Source of the DNA: Polytrichum commune
Lineage: Eukaryota; Streptophyta; Polytrichopsida; Polytrichales; Polytrichaceae
DNA: 64,000 bases
Reading direction: 5' to 3'
NCBI GenBank assembly: GCA_950295325.1
Contig: OX485805.1
Location: 11,720,501-11,784,500, forward strand
Below are positions 46,554-56,640 of this stretch, one piece after another. Numbering within the stretch: position 1 is the stretch's first letter; the number at the start of each line of letters is the position of its first letter. The position numbers and the translations under genes were made by a program. The notes under the pieces are model-generated. The model saw only the letters and a program-made list of their open reading frames with translations, was not told the DNA's origin and did no database searches.

Positions 46554-48434
46554 CTACTCCCTATCCTTCCGCTTCTTCAGCTTGGCTTCTTTCTTGTTTA
46601 TGCTTCCACCCTTGTGGCGGTCCGCCCTGTCCATTGCCAAAGATGGAGTACGTGGTGGTGGCACTGACACCTCGTGTCTATCGGGTCCGGGAATCACTTC
46701 CACGCGGTCCACCGTCTCCGTAACGTCCGGTGCCAGTGGTGCGGACAATTGGTTGTCCGGCGGAAATCCCGGACCAAGAATTGCAAGTGGCGGCGGATCC
46801 CGGGCAACCACTTGGAAGTCCGTGACAAGGCTCGGTGTTGTCACCTCGGCCACGTGGCAATCACCCAGGGTTTCTTCTCCAACCGTGGTGGAAACTGGGG
46901 TGGCATTGGGTACTAACACCTCAATGGTGGAAACCGGCAGGGCCGTGATCGCCGTGATGTCCTCCACCTGGTCCACCTCTTCCGCATGTTGGTATCCACC
47001 TTCTACCGCGGCATCCTGAATTTCCACCATGTCATGAGGGGTCAAGTTTGAATAGCTCGATGAGGACTCCCCTTCCTCCGATGACTCTACTACGACAGGA
47101 AACAACTCCCTGCAGCTAGCAATGAGGGCCTTCATTGCTTTCAAAGATGCGTCCATCTTACTCCCTTGATCCATGATGAAGGTAACCATCTTCGACCCGG
47201 AAACGTGGCCCGCATTCTTCAATTCCGCGTCGAACATCTTGGTTTTCCACCACACATTTCCCGGGATATCCACCACATCACTCATCTTTTGTACTGTGAG
47301 GGTGATATCCTTTACCTGTTTAAGGGGTTTCTCTCGCTCCGCCTCCAACTTCAGCACTCGCTCCGCAGTCTTCCGCTTTTCCGCAGTAAGGTGGTCCACC
47401 TTACGCTCCAGCTTCCGCAATTGGCGCGGATCTTGAATGGCCTCCTGTATTGCGGCAACCAAACTCTCCCGTGGAGGGTTGTCCACCAATTCTCCTACTT
47501 GTTATATTTGCAGCTCATATTCCGCAATCCGGGACCGTACTCCCTCCAAGTCGCGGATAATGGAGTCCACCGGATTGTCCTCCAAGGGGAAGGTGGAGGT
47601 TCCACCTCCTACGGGCTTGGTGGCGGACCTGGTCCGTGTCGCACGATTCCCCAACATTAGTTTCCGCTTCTTGGTTACGGGCCGTTCTTCGTTGCTGAAC
47701 TCCACTACATCTTTTTTCTTCGAACCCTCGTGTCCCATCTCCGGTTCTGAGTCAGTAGTCTGGAGCTCCCGCATGAACTGATGTGATGTCCATTGGGTTT
47801 CCTCTTCGTCTGTGAGTAGGTTTCCGTGTGCGTAAAGGTGGAAGAGGAAATGTTCAATGTAGGAAGGTTGGTCGCGCTTAGTGTTCGTTGCCAACTTGTG
47901 CACCAACTTCCCAATGATGCTTTCCCACTCCTCCACCTTCTTCTCGGAATATGCAAGAAGTAAGGTGGTGGCAAGGGTAAGAGTGATGTTATAGGGCTTC
48001 TCCGGGCTAAAGATAGGCACTAGAAAAGCTAACATCCTCCTTTCCCTCTGGTCTTTACAATCCTTCACAAAGTAGCCATATTTGGGGTCCAACCTCTAGG
48101 AGAATTTGTCCCTGGTACAATCATCTCTCTTAGTGGCCATACCTTTCCCTCTCTGCTTGAACCCGTAAACCCTACTCCACAATTCCGCATTCCACCTATC
48201 CGGTCGGCCCCGGATGGTGGAAGCGTAAATTTGGTCCACCTCCCCAGAAACCAACTCCTTTACCATCTCCTCACAGCGTACTCTCCAAGATTTGTCCCAT
48301 AACCCGAGACAGCCCATGCGCCTCAAGTCTGCCTCCAAGTCATTGCTCTCCTCTCGACCAGTGGGGGTGACCACGTGCACTTTGCGGAGGGCTACCGGCT
48401 TGTCCGCGATCCTCTTCCAGGTTTGGGTTGCCAT
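46554..48434 (-). pseudogene. Single ~627-codon frame with two in-frame stops; transposon-like protein with coiled coil
   Basis: Read from the ATG at 48434, the frame is continuous to 46554 except for a TAG at 48098-48096 and a TAA at 47504-47502; there is no frameshift. N-terminal part (48434-47800): MATQTWKRIADKPVALRK, then GCLGLWDKSWR, IRGRPDRWNAELWSRVY, DPKYGYFVKDCKD, FLVPIFSPEKP. This has the helical pattern of uncharacterised plant transposon proteins (possibly the PF20167 kind, from memory, not verified). A basic stretch (RPVTKKRKL) follows, then a likely coiled coil at 47430-47280 (LRKLERKVDHLTAEKRKTAE and onward) and an acidic Ser/Val-rich tail ending KKEAKLKKRKDRE. The frame is GC-rich, unlike its surroundings. 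It is either a recently killed copy of a repeat gene or, less likely, expressed by readthrough. Confidence 0.6.
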
Positions 48435-49700
48435 GGTGGTTGCGGCCCGCCGTCGCCTGTGGGGTCCACTCCGCTCTAAGATTTCCGAGTCGAAACGGAA
48501 TTCCTAACACTAACTTAATTTGATGTTTTTAACTACTTTAAGGATTTTAATTTTTATTCTCAATTCTAAATAACCTACCTAACAATCTACCTATAAAGTA
48601 CTCTACTTATTATGTTTTCCTTGGTCAAACCTATTCTTTAAACTTAAAACAAGGTTACTTAAGATTTTAAGAAAATGCGGGCCGTGACAACACTCTCCAC
48701 CTTTTCATACCCTTCTCCTTCCTTGCACAAGCCATGTCTTTCCCCCTAGGTCCCAACTACCCTGAACTAAAGGCCGACTATAGTCCTCCCTTCTCAGTCT
48801 GCTCCCAGGGCCTAAGAATCTACGCTGTCCACCGAGGTCAACGCCCGTCACCGTTAACTACCAGCCCTGCCTCTCGACAGTTGGCCATCCCGACTCCGTT
48901 CCTGGCAGTTGGTTACCCCGCACCTGTTATTCGGCAGCTGGTTCCTCCAAGTCTGCACCAATGGGCGAAACCCAAGCTCCTTTCCTTCGAATCCTGATGC
49001 CGACATTGGATCTGCTGCCAATCCCATTCCAGCAAAAGCATATGTGTACCTAGTCCAAACCGCTCCTCGGTTCATCCCACTCACTTCTCCCTTACTCATT
49101 GGCTCCTGGCCGAATGCGCTCCAGTCGGGTTCCCTCTTCATCACAATTCTCCTCTTCTCATGCCACATTGTACTTTCTTGTATTCGGAGTTGAATCAGAG
49201 AGTCAAACCTTCCACATTACACCCGACTGCAACCAATTCTTGTTTCGATCCGTGCTTCTCTGTAGTAGATTGGCCTCTTCAGAAGGTTAGGCCATGCCTC
49301 CTCCCATAATTATTCCTTGCCTGTGGCCCAGTTACTGGTAGTCTCTCCTGTTGGATTCCTCCAAATCCTAGCTGCCTTACTGCGGCAGCAATGCCGCCCT
49401 TCCAGATTACGCTCAACCCCCCTTCCTTGTTGCAGATCTCTATGTGTTCTGTGAGGAGGTGGCCGCTTCCCCATGCCGCCTCCCGGCTGTCCCCCTCGCC
49501 TCTTCCTACCTGCCAACTCTCTCTTCTCTTCGTCCCCGAGAGCTCCTCCTCTCCACCGACCCCCGATCATCCCTCTGGGTTTATCCTAAGAGGCTGGACC
49601 CCCCCTAATTCGAACATCAATGATCTCCTTTTTGAGCACTAAAACCCTTGGTCGAGCCCCTCCTTAGGCACTACCAACCTAATCCCCTTCTAATTTCCAT
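48435..49700. other. Right flank of the GC-rich block: putative upstream region of the minus-strand frame
   Basis: Contains an AT-rich segment (48500-48670), then C/T-rich DNA with several 83-104 codon frames on both strands that show no domain. For a minus-strand gene starting at 48434, this would be promoter, 5' untranslated region or 5' LTR. I could not identify a primer-binding site. Confidence 0.3.
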
Positions 49701-49924
49701 AAACACAATTACATAAAACAACTAAATCAAATTGAATTCACTCCTATCTCTTCTCCATATCTCCTCCTTCGGTCTATCTTAAAGCAATCCCAACTACTCC
49801 CTAGTACAACCCTCACACACATATCCTATCCTAATGTCACAAATCACAACAATTGAACATAATTCACTTCCACTCTTTTTTATCTTTTTAATTAATTGAG
49901 ATAGCACTGCTTAGAGAAATCGAT

Positions 49925-50074
49925 GATTCCTTTTGTGTTTAAGAACACATGTGTGCACAAGATTGGGCTCACAGTACCCACATTAATTCCACCTTGACTA
50001 TAAAATTAATGTGTACCACACTAATTTTTTCCATGCTAATTTTACACCCATAGTGATAGGACTACTTAGTGTAC
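49925..50074. mobile_element. MITE family B, 3' half
   Basis: Ends ATAGTGATAGGACTACTTAGTGTAC, with TTGACTATAAAATTAATGTG internally, matching 6270-6354. It lacks the first half. See the finding on the 5.4-kb block between 44540 and here. Confidence 0.45.
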
Positions 50075-51390
50075 TTGTCTCTCCGAGGTTTCATTCATGA
50101 AGTCCTCTGTCAGAGATGATTTTTTTTATCAATTTACTTTGACTACTACCCCCCTACGTGTGGCATATAGTTAGTTGCCACTGTGTCACTTGCCTAATTG
50201 GACCTCTATCTAAAGCTTGGCTTGATCCTTGATCCTTGATGTCCTACAAGACCATGACGTGTTCTCGGGTTGAGGGGTGGTGCCCCCTTAGCAGTGGTTG
50301 GAAGTCCTTTGGAGAAGAACTATTTTTTAAGGGTCGTGTGCAAGGTTCAAATCATAATGATGTTTTGAAGAGTGGATTTGGGTTTCCTAGACTATTTATG
50401 GTTCACCATTGAGCTCATGTCCAACCTCCCAACTAGTGAACAATTTTCCCAATGGAATTGTCATATGATTTGAACTTTCAACCTCAAATGATGTTTATCT
50501 CCATAAAGGAGTTGTTTGGGATGTTTTTCTCTATTCATGGAATTTTTTAAATTGTAAGATCTTAAATTGTCTAGATACTCATTTTCAAAGATTGAACTTA
50601 AACAAACAATAAGAAATGCTAATTGCATTAGTTTTGTTTCAAATTTTGCATGTGTATCACCAAAATGATTTTGTATGCACAATAAAGAGACATAACCAAT
50701 ACATCAACTATGATGAACCAGATGACATGTTCTCACTTTTATTAAAAGATGGTGTTCACGCTCTACATATAGGATCCAATCCTTTCATGCATTTTAGCTT
50801 AGAGTCACAAGTCTCCACAAAATGAAGACATGTACAAAACATTGAGGATAACCATTATCATCTCCAATTTTATGAGCCTTAAGTTTTTGCTTTGAAAGTG
50901 ATTACACGAAGTGCATAACATTATGTAGAAGGTTCAATCATCCAAATGTGTTCTGTAGTTTTTGTGTCAACAATTATAATTCACAAATGATTCATAAAGC
51001 AAGCTTGCACATCCCACTTTGTAACTGATCTTGAAAATACATCAAACTATAGGGATGATAAGGGATTGACCACACATGGTTAACAAACCAATAAGTGCAA
51101 CAAGGCCCTTACATATGATATCCACTTGTGCCCAAAAATGAACCTCTCTCATATGGCGACAAGTGTCAAAACCTACATGATTTAACCCGCTCATAGGATA
51201 ACTTATACATGAAATCAATCTACGTCTCTAACTAGAAAGTTGGACGAGGAGGTTGATAAAATGGGCGATGATAATCATCATGTGTGGCATCTCATCCAAT
51301 CTCATGTTGTCATGGTGTTGTGATGGAGGTGTCACAAGGGGCTCATCAAACAAGCAACGTGTGCGCTCTCTCTTGTGACGCTCCCTTGGT
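50075..51390. other. AT-rich intergenic stretch, nothing recognised
   Basis: Two frames on opposite strands (50461-50682 minus, 50616-50825 plus; 73 and 69 codons) overlap and have no domain. No repeat family from elsewhere in the window was recognised here. Confidence 0.4.
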
Positions 51391-51393
51391 TGT

Positions 51394-51700
51394 GTGGATA
51401 GTGAATTGCATGGAGTTGGCGAGGGCGTTCCCAACGAAGGAGCGCAGGCAAGCCTAGCGACCAAGAGCGAGCGAGCGAGCGAGCGGGGGAGCAGCTGCGT
51501 CCAAAGAACCAGCGCAACCACGGACTCGCCAAAGCGGCTTCAAACGGACGGGGAGAGAGGGAGAGGGAGAGAGGGAGGGAGAGAGAGACAGAGAGAGAGA
51601 GAGAGAGAACCAAACAACACACCATGGCAGCATGCTGTTGGAAAATTAGGGCAAGGGTCAGCAGGGCCGGGGTTTTGTTAACGTAACGCCCGACCGAGGA
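51394..51700 (+). promoter_or_regulatory. GA-rich tract, possible 5' leader of the WD40/MBD locus
   Basis: A sharp change to GC-rich sequence with (GAGC)n at 51465-51484 and a GA microsatellite of about 70 bp at 51545-51608. Plant gene leaders often carry GA-rich purine tracts, and this is the nearest such tract upstream of the exons that begin near 55.6 kb on the same strand. No TATA box or start site is demonstrated. Open frames of about 95-97 codons on both strands are products of the low-complexity sequence. Confidence 0.25.
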
Positions 51701-54700
51701 TGCATCGCCATCGCCAGCAGCTGACAGAAATGTTTAGACCGCAGCTTGACAGGACGAAGAAGGTTTGGAGTTGATGAGGTGGATTAAGGCCCCTGGTGCA
51801 AACAGCATTTGGTCAGATGGGAAAACTCTGAACATATTGTTCTGGCCTATCAGGACCATCTAATGTGTAACTCAAATTTAATTACAAGCTGTTTTCTACC
51901 ATGCAGCTGGCATTGCACTGGATACTAGGCTTTGGTTTAAGAGTTGTGCCTTGCCATATGTGCGGGTTACGATTTCACAAGCAGAAGCTCTAGTCATGTC
52001 GGGGTTTTTTCTTCTCTCTAGCAAATTTTGTAAATTGAAGGTGCATCTCATGGTGATCATTCCAATTTGGAGTCTGCAGATGTTTTTATGTCTTTATGTA
52101 ATGTGATTTCAAAGAGGAAAGCATGATGAAGCTGTTACTGTTCCGGGTAAGGCATCATTTAAACCGGGCACACTAATTGGTTAAGTTACCTCAATTTCAA
52201 ATTGAAAGTGGTGCAATTTGGCTTGGTTGTGCGCCCTTCTACGTTGTTGAGGAACCAAACCGCATCAGGAGAGCGATTACCGCAGTCTCTGGAAGATAAA
52301 ATAATGGCTGACACAGGAAAATTCTTCTTGTGCCCTAAAAGTACAGTGGTATGCATTTCTTCAGTTGTGGTACATGTGTGCCCTCAAAACCTTATATGAC
52401 AAGGAAGAGATACAATATTGCAGATCAGTGAGCTGGTAAAATCTCCAACATGGATTTAGTGCCAGTGACATTGAATTGATTGAGAGATTGTTTAGATTTG
52501 TCCTGGAGTGACAAGCCGGCACTAAAGTCGGTGAGGATTGTTTATGTAGACCATCAATGGTAAAGCTTGTCCTGGAATTACAAAAGGAAATGCGTTCACC
52601 CGAAGGAATAAAGCTCGAATCTAATCCGTTCTTGCCGATACCGCGGCCTTGCAGGAGATTTCTTGGCTTCCAGAAGAAATACATTTGTCTTGCAGTCCAT
52701 TTCTTTTTCTCTAGGGTTACTTGCTCTTCTATTGCTTATCGCCAAAGAGCCACTCTACACTACTATGCTAACATCAACGATCATTGCCCTATCGTTCCTC
52801 TTCAGTTGTTCGTGTGCATCGTCGTTTGAATCAATTGGAATATTCTGGTTTCGAAACCCATAAGTAATCCACTCATTTTCTGAGCAGGGGCTGCGGGCTG
52901 TTGTAGATAGATTCAGTTTGCCTATAGCATCAGTTTGTATACCCACGATTATGTTCATCACAGCACTTTATGGTGTTAGATAACACTATGCCAGCCACCT
53001 TCTTGATGATTGCTGACATTTATGTAACATGATGGATGACATGAACAACCTTTTCTCTACAAAAAGCTTCAGTATTTGTTTAACCCACCATAAAAATGGC
53101 TAGTGTATCGTTGGAGGCTGAAGGCTTCTGTTGACCTACATAAGTTAGACGTAATTAACTTCGCACTTTCCTGTTTTGCTTGAACTTAGACATGGGCAGC
53201 GAATAAATAGGCGGTTAATTCTTAGGCTGACTTTCTCGTGGCTTTTACATTTGTCTACCATTAAGGCAAGCTCACACAAAAGACTACAACACAGCAGGAC
53301 AGAGACTCATACACGGCACAATTATATATAAGTATATTCTCTTCCCTTGGACTTGCCCTCCCTTCCTTCACCGCAATAAAAATGAATACCTACTTAAATA
53401 TCACACCATCGCTGCACGAGGTTTCAGGCTTTCACACTGTTTTAAAAAGCTAATTTAAATTCAGGAATAGGGTTTTGGAGATTTTGCCTCTTCTCTTTTG
53501 GCTCACATTTCCTATCTTGGCTTCAGGCGCTGGAGTTGTGGGCGGTTCTTTTAACTGGTGAGTCAGGATGGGTTTGGGTTTCACTATTATGTGATTGTTG
53601 GGTTTCTCATAAATCCCCGGATATGTGAATTTTTTGTTATGCGCCCTCAAATGGGTTTTCAAAATTGTGAGTCAAAGTTGGAGACCTCTATGTGCAACTT
53701 GGGTTAGTTCATGGCAGAGATTTAGTTGGGCACCTGAAGCGATTGCAAGTGTTATGTGTTGTTATGTTGAGTTTATCTTTTTGTGAGAATCCTCGTGCTG
53801 TGGAAAAAGTGGAAATGGTCGCTACCGTATTATGTAGCTCCCTGACCCGAAGAGATTCTGTTCGTAGCAGTTGGTTGGTTGAGAGCTGACAGCTGCTAAG
53901 TTGTACATTGCAGACTAGCTTCTCAATCAGCACTACATATCCTCTCTCTCAAGTGGCAAGCTTGAGGTAATCCTCAAACATATACGTCTCTTATGATGTC
54001 AATTGTCAGGTTGATGAATAAATAGATGCTCTGCTCTATTTTTGTTTATTTCAAAGAAACCCCTATGCATCTGATAAAAAGTACATAGTTTCATGTGAGT
54101 CTTGTAACCATGTCTTTGATGTAATTTTTTGGAATCCTCACATAGGAATGATTTTGTCTGGATCCCTCTTTTGATGTCATGTTCCTTTTTCGTATTTGTG
54201 TTTGATATGTGAAACAGATATTAAATATCGTATTAGTTAAATTTATATTTAAATCGTGTTGTTGACAAAAAGGAATGTACAAAAGGTTCACATTACAAAT
54301 CTAGCATGTGTCACTGTTGGTGGGCGATTGCATGTGCCAACCAGAACGTTAGTTGTAGGCTACATAATCTACTGTTCACTTTGAACAAGAGTCTCGACGC
54401 ACCAGGACAGCACATTAAGGGCACTCTGATGGTCACTGTGGATGAAATATTTAGGTGACGACTGAGTTGTTTCAGAATCTTTTGCTTTGTAGTGACTGAA
54501 AGCGTACACCTTAATTTTCAAACCAAGATGTGTGGGGGAAACACACATCTAGGATATAGGTGTATTTATTGCAGTAAGCCTGTTTCTTGCAGTAATCTTT
54601 CAGAGTTTGTTTTCTTTCTGTAAGTTAAAAGGGTGCAAGTATAACACAAGTGGAATCATAAAGTGATCAACTGGTTGCAGGTCTTTCTAGGGTTTGTAGA

Positions 54701-55130
54701 GGAGCTTCACTTCTTGCCACTAATTTACATGAACAAGTTGATTCTGGGTGATGATGTTATTGTGAGCTATGGGCGGAAGTGCATCACTAGGCATTTGTGG
54801 TGTGTTTTCACTTTGCCTAGCATTTTGAGGAGCTCAGGTTTCAAACATCAGTTGATGCATTACTTTGATGCCTTGGGTTATTGGATAGATTACACGTGTA
54901 TCTCTAGTTTAGTTGCTATTTTTACGAATGATCAGCAGTGGCACTTGCAATCCATTTTGTCAGGCTGTAAAGTTGTTTCCCAGAATGGACAACCATGTTA
55001 GTTAATTGTACCGTTTGACGAGTGTCTGTCAGCAACTCCATTACAAAAGAATGACTGCCCCTTAGTAAGTTCGCAGTGGTCATCTGCAGAATTTATCCTA
55101 GAATTATGGCAATGCTATTAGGAACTCGGT
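51701..55130 (+). other. Region upstream of the WD40/MBD exons, no exon demonstrated
   Basis: If transcription starts near 51.5 kb this would be introns plus N-terminal exons. The conserved N-terminal region of plant BRWD proteins was searched for and not found. Open stretches: 52557-52829 (+), and 52663-52863 (+), where the latter encodes a hydrophobic segment (LLALLLLIAKEP... IIALSFLFSCSC) that could be a membrane helix; and 54663-55001 (+, 112 codons after a possible acceptor TTGCAG at 54679). None has a recognisable domain. Confidence 0.3.
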
Positions 55131-55159
55131 TACAGTCTGTGTGTCTTGGAGGTCTCAAA

Positions 55160-55590
55160 AGCAACATAACACAGTGAATAATGCTGTCATTCAGGAGAAT
55201 CTTATTTTGGGAACTCGAGCATCCATGTATTTGGGCTTGCAAGAGGTCTTCAAGGATCAACCCAATTACAAGCTGAAGATGGCAAAGAGTCAATTGTATT
55301 AAGAGAAGCAAGCACCGAGCAGTTCCCAAGTGTTGAGGTACAGGAACAAGAAATTTCAACAGTCAGTGCTTCTTGAAAATCTGAAGCAGGTGAAGAAAAT
55401 CATCGATTCTCTCCAGAGAAACCTGTGAGGTTGCCAGTGTTAGTGTACAAGGACAAACGAGAGGTGTTGATGCAGATAAAGTGGCTCACGACATAAAACT
55501 ATGATACAGGAACATGTGTCTGTAGGAGGGGACAATAATGCTAGCCTGGGAAATAGGGTTAAAGCTGTTCTTAAACGATGAGTAGATGCT
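55160..55590 (+). pseudogene. Decayed coding segment upstream of the first clear exon
   Basis: Coding-like translations continue one another across stops and shifts: RGLQGSTQLQAEDGKESIVL... to EQEISTVSAS, then TGA, then KSEAGEENHRFSPEKPV. Later EHVSVGGDNNASLGNRVKAV, then LKR, then TGA (55579-55581), directly in frame with VDAVADVLGNVVDLC of the first clear exon. Composition (Glu, Gln, Ser, Val) resembles the acidic exon that follows. Both stops are TGA and could be CGA codons hit by methyl-C deamination. Alternatively an acceptor just before 55585 starts the exon and the rest is intron. Confidence 0.4.
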
Positions 55591-56640
55591 GTGGCCGATG
55601 TTCTTGGAAATGTGGTGGACTTGTGCCAGACTTCAGATCTGGCAACTTGTCAAATGAAGTTATCCATCAGGAGCTTCTCCATAGAGTCGCATAGACAATC
55701 CTCATGTGATCAAATTCATTTGCATGGAATTCCAGAAGAGGCGACATCAACACAAATTGGTGGTATATCTACTGCGGACATCACGAGAGAAGATGAACAA
55801 GTGTCTCCGGTGGATGTCAAACCCTCATGTACCTGGATAGACAAAGAAAGAGACAGCAACCTTCAAGCCAATGCTGCTCGGGAATCTGATCCTGGGGAAA
55901 TTCAAGAATTGGTTGTTGGTAGTGAAGAACTTAAGATGGGGAACCCTGTAGACTTAGATGTAGATTTTTCACCCACATACCAAGAGGAGCATGCGAATGG
56001 CATACTTGAAGCCACTGCTCCTGGAACATCTCAACCTGGAGCTTGGGAAGATATGTCAATCATATTGAGAGAACCTGGTGGCAAATTATGCAGCAAGATT
56101 TCAATGGCAAAATCAGAAGTGTTGGTTGCTGGTAGTCAAGTTGATTGCAATGGATTAAAGAGATGCATGCCAATAGAAATTGTTAATTCATCTGAACTGC
56201 ATGTTGCAAACGAAGAAGTTAAGATGGGGAACCCTGTAAATATAGATGTTTTATCAACATACCAAGAGGAGCAAGGAACTGACATTCTTGAAGCCACTGC
56301 TGCTGGAGAATCTTTTCAAGTTGGAGCTGGACAAGATACGTCTATTATATCAAGAGAACCTGGTGGCCACCAGGCAGCGAAGATTGAAATACAGGGTTAG
56401 TCATATATCTAGAATCCCAAGTTTGTTCTTGTGATATCCTTTTTGTTAATTTGTTAGCTGCCTAGATGGATTTCAGATGCTTCATTATTGTATTCCATGG
56501 AAGCTGAATATGTCCCAATATTTCTCTCTCATCTGAACTGATTTACCTCAACCTCTGCTTCAGGTGCAAGGAGCAATGTGTGCATGGATGTTTCTAGGTG
56601 GACTCAACAATTGGGGTGGCCGCACTGGCATGCTGAACAG
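55591..56640 (+). other. Exons 1-2: duplicated acidic unit and WPH motif
   Basis: Exon 1 holds a two-fold repeat of about 60 residues: EELKMGNPVDLDV, TYQEEHANGILEATAPG and SIILREPGG recur as EEVKMGNPVNIDV, TYQEEQGTDILEATAAG and SIISREPGG. It ends ...KIEIQ with a phase-1 donor at 56396 (G|GTTAGT). Exon 2 (56564-56640, acceptor TTCAG) restores the split Gly and gives GARSNVCMDVSRWTQQLGW then PHWHAEQ. The WPH-x-x-A-x-Q core matches plant BRWD proteins just before their first blade. The intron to exon 3 is 56641-56910, phase 0. The true start codon is not identified; 55591 is a GTG and no in-frame ATG precedes it. Confidence 0.55.

Noticed and set aside
46453-47781. Plus-strand frames of 80-188 codons over the GC-rich block
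   Set aside because: They are antisense shadows of the 627-codon minus-strand frame, which has a consistent domain pattern and coiled coil.
51228-51681. Arg/Glu-rich and Ser/Leu-rich proteins
   Set aside because: Both come from the GAGA/GAGC low-complexity tract read in different frames.
52663-52961. Small membrane protein gene
   Set aside because: Hydrophobic segments are present, but the frames are short and overlap, and no family match, start context or conserved splice structure was seen. It is kept only as a note in the upstream region.
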